A stretch of 64,000 nucleotides of DNA from Nonomuraea solani (lineage in GTDB: Bacteria > Actinomycetota > Actinomycetes > Streptosporangiales > Streptosporangiaceae). Shown in pieces: positions 36,441 through 45,037 of the stretch. The DNA lies in contig NZ_FNVT01000020.1 in NCBI RefSeq assembly GCF_900108335.1, positions 1-64,000 on the forward strand, in the 5' to 3' direction. How positions within the stretch are numbered: position 1 is the stretch's first letter; the number at the start of each line of letters is the position of its first letter. Below the pieces are notes generated by a model. It had not been told where the DNA came from, ran no database searches, and worked only from the letters and a program-made list of their open reading frames with translations. Position numbers and translations under genes: made by a program.

Positions 36441-37519
36441 CAGTAATGCTCCTTAGCGATCAGGGCCGCCGCGGCGCACAGGGCCACGGTCCACGCCAGG
36501 GTCGCGGTGGTCGAGGTGTGATCGGCGAGCAGTCCCGCCAGCCAGGGGCCGGCGGTCTGGCCTGCCGCGAACAGCGTGGTGAAGACCGCCAGCGTGGCGG
36601 TCCAGCCGGCGGGCGGGGTTCTTGTCTTGATGAGCGTGGTCACGGCGGCGGGGACGCCCATGAACGTCGCCCCGTAGACGATCGCGGAGGCGAGGATGAC
36701 CGGTGGCGCGGGTGCGACCAACGCCAGCGCCGCGCCGCCGGCCAGCAGGCCGAGCAGGGTGGTCAGGCGCGCGGTCCGGCGGCGCCACAGCGCCGGTGCC
36801 ACGACGGCCAGGCCGAGCGCCGTCCAGGTCAGCATCACCTGCGCGAGCGGCGCGTCCCGCTCGGCGAGGTAGGCGGACAGGAAGGTGATGTACGTGATGT
36901 AGCCGGCCGCGAACAGCAGGTAGGCCAGGGCGATCCTCGACAGCGGGCGCACCTGCGCGCGCCCGGCGCCGGCGGCCGTCACTTCCTCGCTGGTACGGGC
37001 GGCGCCCCAACTGACCAGCGTCGCCAGGGCGGCGGCGGCGCTCAGGCCGAGCCAGGCGAGGCGCCAGTGCTCGGCCAGCGGTGGGATGGTGACGCCGCTG
37101 AAGACGATGCCCAGGCCGGTGCCCGCGAAGTAGATGGCGATCGCGTCGCGCCCGGCCATGCGCGACGCGATCACCCCACCGGTGATGAACACGGCGGCCC
37201 CCGCCGCCCCGGCCGCGGCCCGCGCGGCCAGCAGCGCCAGGAAGTCGTCGCTGACGGCGGTGGCGGCCAGCGACACCGCGGTGAGGACCATGCCCCAGCG
37301 GAAGGTGGCGGCGGCGCCGACGCGGCGGACGGCGCCGGCGGTCAGCAGCGCGCCGAGCAGGTAGCCGAGCCCGTTGGCGGCGCTCATCGTCCCGGCTTCC
37401 GCCAGGGTCCAGCGCAGGTCGTCACGCATGGCCGGCAGGAGCAGCCCGTACGCGAAGCGGGCCAGCCCGAGCGCCGAGGCGGTGCCCAGGGCCAGCCGCA
37501 GCGCCTGCCTCACAGGCAC
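36440..37519 (-). CDS. MFS transporter (YbfB/YjiJ-type)
   Basis: A 359-residue membrane protein with about ten to twelve helices: LALGTASALGLARFAYGLLL at the N-terminus, GYLLGALLTAGAVRRVGAAA (loop motif), IAYLLFAAGYITYITFLSAY in the middle. It is somewhat shorter than the usual 380-400 residues. Its start overlaps the upstream hydrolase gene by 10 bp and its end touches the downstream hydrolase start. Export or import of a small ester-type compound handled by the flanking hydrolases is inferred. Confidence 0.85.
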   Translation of the reverse strand: MPVRQALRLALGTASALGLARFAYGLLLPAMRDDLRWTLAEAGTMSAANGLGYLLGALLTAGAVRRVGAAATFRWGMVLTAVSLAATAVSDDFLALLAARAAAGAAGAAVFITGGVIASRMAGRDAIAIYFAGTGLGIVFSGVTIPPLAEHWRLAWLGLSAAAALATLVSWGAARTSEEVTAAGAGRAQVRPLSRIALAYLLFAAGYITYITFLSAYLAERDAPLAQVMLTWTALGLAVVAPALWRRRTARLTTLLGLLAGGAALALVAPAPPVILASAIVYGATFMGVPAAVTTLIKTRTPPAGWTATLAVFTTLFAAGQTAGPWLAGLLADHTSTTATLAWTVALCAAAALIAKEHY

Positions 37520-38310
37520 CGGGCCAGGAAGTCCTGGATCGTCCGCGCCAGCGTCACCCGATGGTCCGACAACGCGTGGTCGGTGGCGAAGAGGTGGTGT
37601 TCGAGGCGTTCGACGGGCTGCGCCCGATAGGCCGCGACGACCGGGTCATGATGGACGCCGTGCGGCGTGACGGGGTCGAGGCCGGTGCCGATCAGGAGCA
37701 CGGGACGGTTCGCCAGCCGCGGCGCGAGCCCGGCCAGCCGCCACGAGTCGCCTGCCGCCTCCATCTCGCCGACCAGTGCCTCCCCGCTGGTGCCCTGGAG
37801 GGGAGCCAGCTCACCGGCGAACGCCTCGACGTAGCTCGCCCGGACGCCGGGGTCGGCACGGCAGTGCGCGGCCACCGTACCGAAGTCGAATCCGGCCACC
37901 GAGGCGACGGCGGTGACGGACGGGTCGGCGGCCGCGGTCATCAGCGCGGCGAAACCGCCCATGCTGTGGCCGACCAGCGCCAACCGCTCCGGATCAAGCC
38001 GGTGAGCGGCCGCGAGCCCCCGCAGGGCGGCCACGACCGCCGCCGTGTCCTCCAGCGCGTGCCCCCACGACCACGAGCCGCCGACGCCCCACGAACCGCG
38101 ATAGTGGAACACCAAGGACGCGTAGCCCGCCCGGCGCAGCGCCTGCGCGAGGTCGAAGTTGCGTTCGTTGCCGGGGAATCCGTGCAGCAGCACGACGACC
38201 GGGTGCGGCCCCGGGCCCGCCGGCACGTGCAACACGCCGAGCAAGGACGCGCCCCCGCTGTCGAACCTCAGCGCCGGTGTGGCGGCCGGAAAGTCAGGCG
38301 GGTCGAACAT
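37510..38310 (-). CDS. Alpha/beta hydrolase (S9/dienelactone-like)
   Basis: A 266-residue hydrolase. VVVLLHGFPGNERNFDLAQA carries the oxyanion HGFPG, LVGHSMGGFAAL the nucleophile, LLIGTGLDPVTPH the acid and ATDHALSDHR the histidine. It is first in the hydrolase-MFS-hydrolase operon, whose promoter region contains two direct operator repeats next to the divergent TetR gene. Peptidase S9-like acylaminoacyl or ester substrates are plausible; no signal peptide. Confidence 0.85.
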   Translation of the reverse strand: MFDPPDFPAATPALRFDSGGASLLGVLHVPAGPGPHPVVVLLHGFPGNERNFDLAQALRRAGYASLVFHYRGSWGVGGSWSWGHALEDTAAVVAALRGLAAAHRLDPERLALVGHSMGGFAALMTAAADPSVTAVASVAGFDFGTVAAHCRADPGVRASYVEAFAGELAPLQGTSGEALVGEMEAAGDSWRLAGLAPRLANRPVLLIGTGLDPVTPHGVHHDPVVAAYRAQPVERLEHHLFATDHALSDHRVTLARTIQDFLARCL

Positions 38311-38325
38311 GGAACAAACTCCCTG

Positions 38326-38382
38326 AGATCGAACCGATCGGTACGACCCGAGACGCTAGCACCAGATCGAACCGACCGGTAC
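38326..38382. promoter_or_regulatory. TetR operator direct repeats
   Basis: A 19-bp element AGATCGAACCGAtCGGTAC at 38326-38344 recurs at 38364-38382 with one change (c for t). Each contains an ACCGAyCGGT palindrome. The 38-bp spacing keeps both sites on one helix face in the gap between the divergent starts. Confidence 0.8.
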
Positions 38383-38392
38383 CATCTACCGC

Positions 38393-39058
38393 ATGCCCGT
38401 CCCCAAAGGCTCGACGATCGACCCCGCCCGCACCCGCGCCACCATCCTCGAAGCGGCCACCGCGGTGCTGTACGAGCGCGGCATCGACGGCATCGGCGTC
38501 GCCGAGCTGTGCACCCGCATCGGCGTGTCCAAGGAGACGCTCTACCGGCACTTCGGCACCAAGGAGGACCTGGTCGAGGCCACGCTCCGGCACCGGAGCG
38601 AGCGCATCACGCAATGGCTGGCGGCGGCCGCGGAAGCCGCCGGCGACGACCCCCGCGACCAGCTCGCCGCCGTGTTCGACGCACTCCAGCGGTGGTACGA
38701 CGACCCGGTCTTCCGCGGCTGCGCCATGCTGAACGCGGCCGCCCAGCACCACGTCGAGCCCGTACGCGCCATCACCGCGCGCCACCTCGGCCGCTACCTC
38801 GACCTGCTGACCGGCATCGCCGAACGCGCCGGAGCCCCCGACCCGCCGGCTCTGGGGCGGCAGCTCCTGATGCTGGTCGAGGGCGCCACCGTCGTCGCCG
38901 CACACCACGACAGCGCCGGCGCGGGCGATCAGGCCCGCCAGGCCGCCCTCACCTTGCTGGCGGCGGCCGGCGCGCGGGAGCCGGCCAGGGCGCCCTCTAC
39001 CGGCATCTCGTCCTCGACGGGCTCAAGTACGCTTGAACTCCCATGGACGAACAGCTGA
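38393..39058 (+). CDS. TetR-family regulator
   Basis: A 221-residue regulator. The HTH is ILEAATAVLYERGIDGIGVA, LCTRIGVSKETLYRHFGTKE (about residues 18-58); the effector domain contains GCAMLNAAAQHH. ATG 38393 follows directly after the second operator repeat, so binding would block its own promoter and that of the divergent hydrolase-MFS operon. Its last 16 bases overlap the MerR gene in another frame, and the final ~25 residues are Ser/Thr-rich and probably unstructured. Confidence 0.88.
   Translation: MPVPKGSTIDPARTRATILEAATAVLYERGIDGIGVAELCTRIGVSKETLYRHFGTKEDLVEATLRHRSERITQWLAAAAEAAGDDPRDQLAAVFDALQRWYDDPVFRGCAMLNAAAQHHVEPVRAITARHLGRYLDLLTGIAERAGAPDPPALGRQLLMLVEGATVVAAHHDSAGAGDQARQAALTLLAAAGAREPARAPSTGISSSTGSSTLELPWTNS
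39021..39038. promoter_or_regulatory. SoxR-box-like palindrome before the MerR gene
   Basis: GCTCAAGTACGCTTGAAC contains the inverted repeat TCAAG-tacg-CTTGA, close to the SoxR box as known from other bacteria. It lies 5 bp before the MerR ATG and inside the 3' end of the TetR coding sequence. Confidence 0.5.
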
Positions 39059-39480
39059 CGATCGGCGAACTGGCGAGCCGCACGGGCGTCGCCACCTCCG
39101 CCCTGCGCTACTGGGAGGAGCTCGGCCTGCTACCGGCGCCCGAGCGGGTCTCAGGCCAGCGGCGTTATCCGCCATCGGCCGCCGGGCTGGTCGGGGTGGT
39201 CGTGTTGCTGCGAGGCGTCGGTTTCACGTTGCGCGAGATCAAGGCGTTCATCGCGTCTCGTTCGCCGGACGGCGACGGCTGGCGGGAGCTGTACCGGCGC
39301 AAGCTCATCGAGCTGGATCAGCGGATCACCCAGGCCCAGGTGGCGCGCACCGCCATCGCCCACGGCCTGGCCTGCCCGCACAAGGACCTCTTCGAGTGCG
39401 CCAACTTCACCAGCGGGGTCACGGCGCTCCTGGCGGGATCCTCCCTCGAAGAGGCCCACGAGAAGGCGCATTCACGCTGA
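39043..39480 (+). CDS. MerR-family regulator
   Basis: A 145-residue MerR protein: LTIGELASRTGVATSALRYW then EELGLLPAPERVSGQRRYPP is the winged HTH, followed by the dimerisation helix (about 80-110). The C-terminal region has two cysteines, ACPHKDLFECANF (C-x7-C), not the four-cysteine cluster of SoxR. It starts 5 bp after a SoxR-box-like palindrome. Its 3' end overlaps the convergent acetyltransferase gene by 9 bp. Redox or electrophile sensing is a guess. Confidence 0.85.
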   Translation: MDEQLTIGELASRTGVATSALRYWEELGLLPAPERVSGQRRYPPSAAGLVGVVVLLRGVGFTLREIKAFIASRSPDGDGWRELYRRKLIELDQRITQAQVARTAIAHGLACPHKDLFECANFTSGVTALLAGSSLEEAHEKAHSR

Positions 39481-39996
39481 CCGTCTCACGTGCAGGTGGC
39501 CGTCTCTGGGGTAAGGCGGCTGAGCGGGAAGGACCCTGAGAAACTCGTATCGAGCCTTCTCCGCGACGCGGCACGACGCGAGGTTGTCCACCTGGTGGAG
39601 CAGTTCGAGACGCGCCAGGCCATGCGCCTCGAAGGCCCAGACGGTGAGCGCTTCGAGGGCGCGAGGGGCCACCCCGCGGCCTCGGGCGTGCGCGGCCGTC
39701 CAGTAGCCGACCTCCGCGGACTCGGGATGATCGGTCCGCTTGAGAACCACGTTGGCGAGCAGCCGGCCCTCTTCATGAACGGCGAAGCTCATCCGTTCTC
39801 CGGTCGCCCAGCCCTGGTTCTGGACGTCCAGCCACTTCAGCGCATCGTCAAAGGTCTCGATGGGGTTCGTCCAGCGACGCAGGACCGGATCGCGATGGGC
39901 CTCGATCAGCGGCTCGATGTCGTCTTCGTTCCAAGGGCGCAGGATGAGCGCAGGGGCGGACGGTGTCGCGTCCGCCCGCAAGGTGATGTTCGTCAA
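39472..39996 (-). CDS. GNAT-family N-acetyltransferase
   Basis: A 174-residue RimJ/RimL-type acetyltransferase: LILRPWNEDDIEPLIEAHRD, AEVGYWTAAHARGRGVAPRA (acetyl-CoA loop) and LARLELLHQVDNLASCRVAE, the N-x-x-S-x-x-V-A-E motif. FLRVLPAQPPYPRDGHLHVR closes the fold. The substrate is unknown; the family acetylates ribosomal proteins or small amines. It overlaps the upstream oxidoreductase gene by 4 bp (ATGA), so the two are translated together. Confidence 0.88.
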   Translation of the reverse strand: MTNITLRADATPSAPALILRPWNEDDIEPLIEAHRDPVLRRWTNPIETFDDALKWLDVQNQGWATGERMSFAVHEEGRLLANVVLKRTDHPESAEVGYWTAAHARGRGVAPRALEALTVWAFEAHGLARLELLHQVDNLASCRVAEKARYEFLRVLPAQPPYPRDGHLHVRRSA

Positions 39997-40967
39997 GCGT
40001 AGGAGACCCCGATCTGCTTGCGCACCTCGTCGAGGATGCCCATCACGTCCAGCGTGGCGGCATGCGGCACCAGGTCGCTTTCGGTACGCCCGGCGGCGAG
40101 GCAGGCCATGACCTCTTCCGCCTCGAAGGCCAGCCCGTTGCCGCTCCGGGGGAACGTCATCTCTTCGCTCTCCCCGCCGCGTACCAGGGTGAAGCCGGTC
40201 GTCCCGAAGAAGCGCTTCGGGATGACGATCCGCCCGCGGGTGCCCAGCACGGTCGCCGACACCGGGCTGCCGCCCACGATGCCGCAGTGCAGGACCGCGA
40301 GCGCGCCGCTGTCGTAGCCGAACGTCATGGCGGTGTTCTCGTCGACGCCTTCCGGGGTGAGCGTGGCCATGGCACTGATCCGGCTCGGTACGCCGAGGAA
40401 CAGGTGCGTGAACGTGACCGGGTAGACGCCGAGGTCCAGCAGGGCGCCGCCGCCCAGTTCGGGGGCGCGGAGCCGGTGGGTCGGTGCAAACGGGCCGCTG
40501 ATCGCGAAGTCCGCGTACACCGCGGTCACCTCACCGATCGCGCCGTCCGCGACGAGTTCGCGCATCCGGCGGATGGCCGGCAGGGCGCGCGTCCACATGG
40601 CCTCCATCAGGAACACCCCGCGCTCGCGCGCCGTCGCCACGAGGTCGGCCGCGCTCGCCCGGTCGAGGGTGATCGGCTTCTCGACCAGCACCGGCTTGCC
40701 GGCGGACAGGCACAGGTGGGCCGCCGCGTGGTGTGCCGCGTGCGGGGTGGCCACGTAGACGACGTCGACGTCCGGGGCGGCGGCCAGTTCGGCCCAGGAG
40801 CCGTACGCGCGCGGAATCCCGCGCTCGGCCGCGAACGCCTGGGCCGTGTCGAGACGGCGGGAGCCGACGGCCACCACCTCCGCGTCCGGCAGCAGCGCCA
40901 GGTCGGAGACGAACGCGGCCGCGATGCCTCCGGTGGCGAGGATGCCCCATCGGGTAGGGGTTGCCAT
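39993..40967 (-). CDS. Gfo/Idh/MocA-family oxidoreductase
   Basis: A 324-residue NAD(P)-dependent dehydrogenase. The N-terminal Rossmann fold opens RWGILATGGIAAAFVSDLAL and has VVAVGSRRLDTAQAFA. VVYVATPHAAHHAAA and VLVEKPITLD follow, with the E-K-P motif. The C-terminal alpha/beta domain includes GGGALLDLGVYPVTFTH, with the conserved D-x-G-x-Y. ATG 40965-40967 follows GGAGGA and is preferred to an upstream in-frame start. Substrates are usually sugars or their derivatives; trans-dihydrodiol dehydrogenase-like. Coupled to the GNAT gene downstream. Confidence 0.9.
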   Translation of the reverse strand: MATPTRWGILATGGIAAAFVSDLALLPDAEVVAVGSRRLDTAQAFAAERGIPRAYGSWAELAAAPDVDVVYVATPHAAHHAAAHLCLSAGKPVLVEKPITLDRASAADLVATARERGVFLMEAMWTRALPAIRRMRELVADGAIGEVTAVYADFAISGPFAPTHRLRAPELGGGALLDLGVYPVTFTHLFLGVPSRISAMATLTPEGVDENTAMTFGYDSGALAVLHCGIVGGSPVSATVLGTRGRIVIPKRFFGTTGFTLVRGGESEEMTFPRSGNGLAFEAEEVMACLAAGRTESDLVPHAATLDVMGILDEVRKQIGVSYA

Positions 40968-41122
40968 GGTTCCTCCACGTGCTCGATCACAGGGATCCAA
41001 TCACGATCGAGCGCGTCGGGTGACACCGGGGCCTCGACATTTTCGGCCGGGCCTGTGGCGCATTTTCGGATCACCTGCCATGATCTTGGCGAATTACCAC
41101 TCAGCCGAAAATGAGGTCGTCC

Positions 41123-41503
41123 ATGAAGAGATCGATGGTGCGCCGGGCCGGTGTCGTGGCGCTGGCCCTGACCAGCCTGATGGCGGTGGGCGCGACCGCG
41201 CAGGCCGACGCCCAGCGGCTCAGCTCCTGCCTCGGCAGCTTCTGCCTGTACGAGCACGACGACTTCGCCGGTGCCGAGCAGGAGTTCCTCTTCACCTCCA
41301 ACGGGTGCGCCAACGTGGGCTCGACGCTGAACAACAAGGCCAGCTCCATGAGGAACCCCTCGGCCGGGCGGATGCAGCTCTACACCAGCGCCAACTGCGC
41401 GGGTTCCTACGGCTACGCGGCCGCCCCGAGGTCGGTCGACGGCGACCTGACGAACAACGGCTTCGACAACCAGGCGACCTCCGTGAGGCGTGTCACCCCG
41501 TAG
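41123..41503 (+). CDS. Secreted peptidase-inhibitor I36-like protein
   Basis: A 126-residue exported protein. The signal peptide (MKRSMVRRAGVVALALTSLM, cleavage near AQADA about residue 30) precedes a small crystallin-like domain: CLGSFCLYEHDDFAG, LNNKASSMRNPSAG and LYTSANCAGSYGYAA. I36 inhibitors of Streptomyces share the F-C-x-Y-x-x-x-x-F-x-G core. Four cysteines may form two disulfides. GAGG lies seven bases before ATG 41123, which is therefore preferred to ATG 41111. Inhibition of a secreted protease is inferred. Confidence 0.75.
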   Translation: MKRSMVRRAGVVALALTSLMAVGATAQADAQRLSSCLGSFCLYEHDDFAGAEQEFLFTSNGCANVGSTLNNKASSMRNPSAGRMQLYTSANCAGSYGYAAAPRSVDGDLTNNGFDNQATSVRRVTP

Positions 41504-41514
41504 CACTTCCTGAC

Positions 41515-41552
41515 GCGTACGGCCGACCGCTGTTCAGCGGGAGGCCGTACGC
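41515..41552 (+). terminator. Strong hairpin after the I36-like gene
   Basis: Perfect 10-bp arms GCGTACGGCC and GGCCGTACGC enclose a second stem CCGCTG/CAGCGG. It begins 11 bp after the stop codon. Confidence 0.75.
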
Positions 41553-41690
41553 GCCACACCCCCTCAAGATCATGCACTTGTGCACCCCCTTTCTCCGCCG
41601 CTGACACTGCTTCGGCCTCCGTCGTCCCCACCAGGGAGATGAGACGGCCCGGGACGCCCGCGCCGCGTGAACAGGCCGCTTTCCGCCGGC

Positions 41691-41710
41691 CGTCCCACAC
41701 CCGTGGGACG
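41691..41710. promoter_or_regulatory. Inverted repeat upstream of the NB-ARC regulator
   Basis: CGTCCCAC and GTGGGACG (8-bp perfect arms) flank a 4-base loop, 70 bp before the regulator ATG. It may be an operator or a leader hairpin. Confidence 0.4.
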
Positions 41711-41780
41711 TCCCCGCGCATCCCTGGCGGCCCTGTGGCAGGCTGAAGTCGGGGAGATCGTGATAGCGGGGGACAACAGA

Positions 41781-44042
41781 ATGCGGGAGACCGACGTTCG
41801 GCGAGATTTCGCTGCCCTACTCGAAACGCTCAAGGTGCGCTCCGGCCGCAGTTACCAGGCGCTCGCCCGCCGCGTCGGCCTGAGCACCTCCACGGTGCAC
41901 CGGTTCTGCACCGGCAAACAGTTTCCCGGCGACGCGCGCGTGGTCGAGCGGCTCGCGGCGGCGTTCGGGGCGGGCCAGGGGGAGACGCGGGCCCTGCTGC
42001 GGCAGTGGCGGCTGGCCGACGTCGTGGACGCCAGAAGGTCCGGGGATTCGCAGCCGTACGAGAAGGCGCTCCGCGATGACCTGCCGCGCGACATCGGCGA
42101 CTTCGTCGGGCGCGGCGACGAGCTGAAGCGGCTGCTCGACCCCGGCGGCACGGCCGAGGTCTGGACGATCGACGGCATGGCGGGCATCGGCAAGACCACG
42201 CTCGCCGTACACGCCGCCCACCTGCTCAAAGAGCGCTACCCGGACATCCGTCTCTTCCTCGACCTGCACGGCTACTCGGCCGGGGTGCTGCCGATGACCA
42301 CGTCGGCCGCGCTGAAGGCGCTGCTGCGCGCGGCCGACGTGCCCGATGAGCGCATCCCCGCCGAGACCGACCAGCGCGCCTCGTTGTGGCGCTCCACGCT
42401 GGCCGGGCGCCGGGCGCTGATCGTGCTCGACAACGCCGTGGACGCCGCGCAGGTGGTGCCGCTGTTACCCGGGCGGCGCGGCTGCCTGACGATCGTGACG
42501 AGCCGGACCAGGCTGGTCGATCTGGACGGGGCCGAGCCGCTGTCCCTGGGCGAGCTGGCGACCGAGGAGGCCGTGTCGATGCTCGGCCGCGTCGCCGACG
42601 CCGACCCCGCCGCCGCGGCGGAGGCCGTGCACCTGTGCGGCCGGTTGCCGCTGGCCATCCGCATCGTCACCGCCCGCGTCCGCCACCGCCCCGCCTGGAC
42701 GGTGGCCGACCTGACCAGGCGGCTGCGCAGGGAACACGGCCGCCTGGCCGAGCTCCAGGCGGGCGCCGGGAGCGTCGAGGCCGCGTTCGCGCTGTCGTAC
42801 CGGAGGCTGGGTGTCGATGAGCGCCGCATGTTCCGCCTGCTCGGTCTGCTGCCCGGGCTGGACGCCGGTTTGGAGAGCGTGGCCGCGCTCGCGGGCCTGC
42901 CGCCGACGGCGACGGAACGCCTGCTCGAACGCCTCGTGGACGCCCACATGCTGCAGGAGCCCGCGCCCGGCCGCTACTCCTTCCACGATCTCGTACGCGA
43001 CCACGCCCGCGCGACGCTGGACACCGGCGAACCGGACGACCGGCGGCGGGCCGCGCTCCACCGTCTCCTCGACCACTACCTGTCGGCCGCCGACCAGGCC
43101 GCCCACCTGCTCGAACCCAGCCGGCTCCCCAGCGTGCCCGCTCCCGAGGGCCAGGCGCCGCCGTTCGCCGACCGGCGGGCCGCGATCACCTGGCTGGAAC
43201 GCGAACAGGACAACCTGCTCGCCGCCATCGACGCGGCCATGGAGGCGGATTTTCCCGTACACACCTGGCAGCTCGCCCGCGCCCTGTGGCACTTCTTCCT
43301 GCTCCGGGGCAACACCCACGACTGGATCCACACCCACCGGCTGGCCCTGTCGGCCGCCAGGAAGACGGGGGACAGCGTGGCCGAAGCCGAGACGCTCAAG
43401 AACCTCGGCCTGGCCCAGTGGCTGTCCGGCGCCGACGCCACCGCCGTCGCCCTGCATCACCAGGCGCTGGTGCTCGACTGCTGGAACGAGGATCCCGCGG
43501 GGCAGGCCAAGACGCTGACGCATCTGGGCTTCGTGCACAACAGGACGGGTGAGCTGACCATCGCCGCCGACCACTTCCTGCTGGCCGTGCACCTGTACCA
43601 GGAGGTCGAGGATCCCGTGGGCGCCAACCGCGCGCTGGCCGGGCTCGGCGACACGTACCGCAAGACGGGCCTGCTCCCGCAGGCGCTGCGCTGCCTGCGC
43701 GAGGCGCTGCACCTGAGCGAGTGGTGCTCCGATCGGTGGGGCGAGACGCTGGCCCACACCGGTCTCGGCTCGGTCTATCTGGCCGCCGGGAACGCGAGCC
43801 TGGCCCGCCACCACTTCGGGCGGGCGCTGGAGCTCAGCCGGGAGGGCGGCGACCGGTGGAGGGAGACCATGGTGAGCACGTGGCTGGGGTTCGCGCACCT
43901 GGACGCGGGCAGCGCCGGCCAGGCCCACCGGCATTTCGGGCATGCCCTGGAGCTCAGCAGGCAGACCGGCGACCAGTGGAACGAGTCCACGGCCGTCGCC
44001 GGCCTCGACCGCCTGCGCCGGACGGACGACGAGCTGACGTAG
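41781..44042 (+). CDS. XRE-HTH/NB-ARC/TPR regulator
   Basis: A 753-residue STAND-type regulator. An XRE-like HTH (YQALARRVGLSTSTVHRFCT, about 25-45) is followed by NB-ARC with Walker A DGMAGIGKTT (131-140), LIVLDNAVDAAQVVPLLPG (Walker B) and GRLPLAIRIVTARVR. A winged-helix segment (YSFHDLVRDHARATL) and a long TPR array (about 470-740) close it, the array with at least five GxxY/AxxxxxxALxL repeats. These proteins link an unknown signal to promoter control in actinomycetes. ATG 41781 has GGGGGA before it. No SARP/BTAD domain is present. Confidence 0.88.
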   Translation: MRETDVRRDFAALLETLKVRSGRSYQALARRVGLSTSTVHRFCTGKQFPGDARVVERLAAAFGAGQGETRALLRQWRLADVVDARRSGDSQPYEKALRDDLPRDIGDFVGRGDELKRLLDPGGTAEVWTIDGMAGIGKTTLAVHAAHLLKERYPDIRLFLDLHGYSAGVLPMTTSAALKALLRAADVPDERIPAETDQRASLWRSTLAGRRALIVLDNAVDAAQVVPLLPGRRGCLTIVTSRTRLVDLDGAEPLSLGELATEEAVSMLGRVADADPAAAAEAVHLCGRLPLAIRIVTARVRHRPAWTVADLTRRLRREHGRLAELQAGAGSVEAAFALSYRRLGVDERRMFRLLGLLPGLDAGLESVAALAGLPPTATERLLERLVDAHMLQEPAPGRYSFHDLVRDHARATLDTGEPDDRRRAALHRLLDHYLSAADQAAHLLEPSRLPSVPAPEGQAPPFADRRAAITWLEREQDNLLAAIDAAMEADFPVHTWQLARALWHFFLLRGNTHDWIHTHRLALSAARKTGDSVAEAETLKNLGLAQWLSGADATAVALHHQALVLDCWNEDPAGQAKTLTHLGFVHNRTGELTIAADHFLLAVHLYQEVEDPVGANRALAGLGDTYRKTGLLPQALRCLREALHLSEWCSDRWGETLAHTGLGSVYLAAGNASLARHHFGRALELSREGGDRWRETMVSTWLGFAHLDAGSAGQAHRHFGHALELSRQTGDQWNESTAVAGLDRLRRTDDELT

Positions 44043-44090
44043 CCGATAGGATACCCCGACCTCCCTCCACTGAGTTCGGAAAGTCCTCCC

Positions 44091-44518
44091 GTGCGCGTAA
44101 TGACGTTCTTCTGGTCGGCAGCGGTGGCGCTGTCACTGTGGGACCTGCTGGCGCTGACCGCGATCTGGGCGATCCGGTCGCCTTCTTCCCTGCTCCCCGG
44201 CCTGCATGGTCCTGCTGGCCGGGATCGCGGGGATCCGCCCGCGCCTGACGAAGCTGCGCGACACGGGCTGGCGGCGGTCGTCGTCCTGGCCAGGGTCCTG
44301 CCCTCTACCGGCTGTCCATGAGCGGCGACGGCCGGATCACGATCGGTGAGCGGCTCACCCCCACCCTCAGGGGCATGGTCAGCGGCAACCGTCTCCAGTA
44401 GTTGGACTCCCGGCCCTCGCACTCCCCGAGCACCGCGACTGCTGCGCCTCGACCTCGAAACCGGCCGCACCCAGGTGGTGCCCGGCGAACAGGACCCCTT
44501 CGTCCAGGCATGGCGATG
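44091..44518 (+). pseudogene. Decayed membrane-anchored gene, multiple frameshifts
   Basis: GTG 44091 opens a helix, MTFFWSAAVALSLWDLLALT, then coding sense passes to another frame with ACMVLLAGIAGIRPRLTKLR, a second hydrophobic stretch. Later scraps read LYRLSMSGDGRITIGERLTP and LLRLDLETGRTQVVPGEQDP, the last like part of a beta-propeller. No frame connects them and a stop ends each. It appears to be the wreck of one or two membrane or propeller proteins. Confidence 0.4.
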
Positions 44519-44962
44519 TCAGGCGCAGAGGTTGATGTACCAGACCGGATCCCAGTTCGTGATGAACTGGTGATTGCTCGCCAGATACCTGATGTGCTCG
44601 TGCCGTGATCCGAGGAGTTCCACCCGGACGTTCTGGTGGTTGTAGTAATTCGATGTCCCGAGCCAGTCGCTCAGCGCGTACTGCTGGCATCGGTAGAACT
44701 GGAACAGCTCGTAGGTGTTGCCATTTCTGATCCAGGTGCAGAACCTTCCCCCCGGACACTGGTTGACCCAGTCGGTGGCCTGCTGCTGACTCCAGCCGGA
44801 CTTCGTGTACCAGTGCTCCGGGCTCGGGGTGACCGACGGCCACATGGCTGTCGCTTGGGCCGTCGTCTGGGCCGTCGTCTGGGCCGCTGTCGGGGCCGTG
44901 AGTAACCCGCTCAGCACCAGAGCGGCGGCGAGTGACACGAGCACACGGCGTGCGATCTTCAT
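44519..44962 (-). CDS. Small secreted protein, inhibitor-like
   Basis: A 147-residue exported protein. A typical signal peptide (RRVLVSLAAALVLSGLLTAP, cleavage near TAAQ) is followed by a TTAQ repeat linker (TTAQTTAQATA). The core domain has CPGGRFCTWIRNGNTYELFQ, the C-x-x-G-x-F-C motif of I36-like inhibitors, and then CQQYALSDWLGTSNYYNHQN. Four cysteines in the mature part. It lies 75 bp from the stop of the histidine kinase gene, same strand. Protease inhibition is possible but not shown. Confidence 0.7.
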   Translation of the reverse strand: MKIARRVLVSLAAALVLSGLLTAPTAAQTTAQTTAQATAMWPSVTPSPEHWYTKSGWSQQQATDWVNQCPGGRFCTWIRNGNTYELFQFYRCQQYALSDWLGTSNYYNHQNVRVELLGSRHEHIRYLASNHQFITNWDPVWYINLCA

Positions 44963-45037
44963 GCTTCTCTCCCTCCGTTCGTCGCGAGCTGGAGCGTAAT
45001 CGCGCGCCCTGTCGGGAGGCTGTCCGCTGCCTGTCGT

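Noticed and set aside
39043..39480. Naming the MerR protein SoxR
   Set aside because: The operator is SoxR-like but the four-cysteine Fe-S motif is absent.
42465..43943. 492-residue frame antisense to the NB-ARC regulator
   Set aside because: No motifs; overlaps a gene with complete NB-ARC and TPR signatures.
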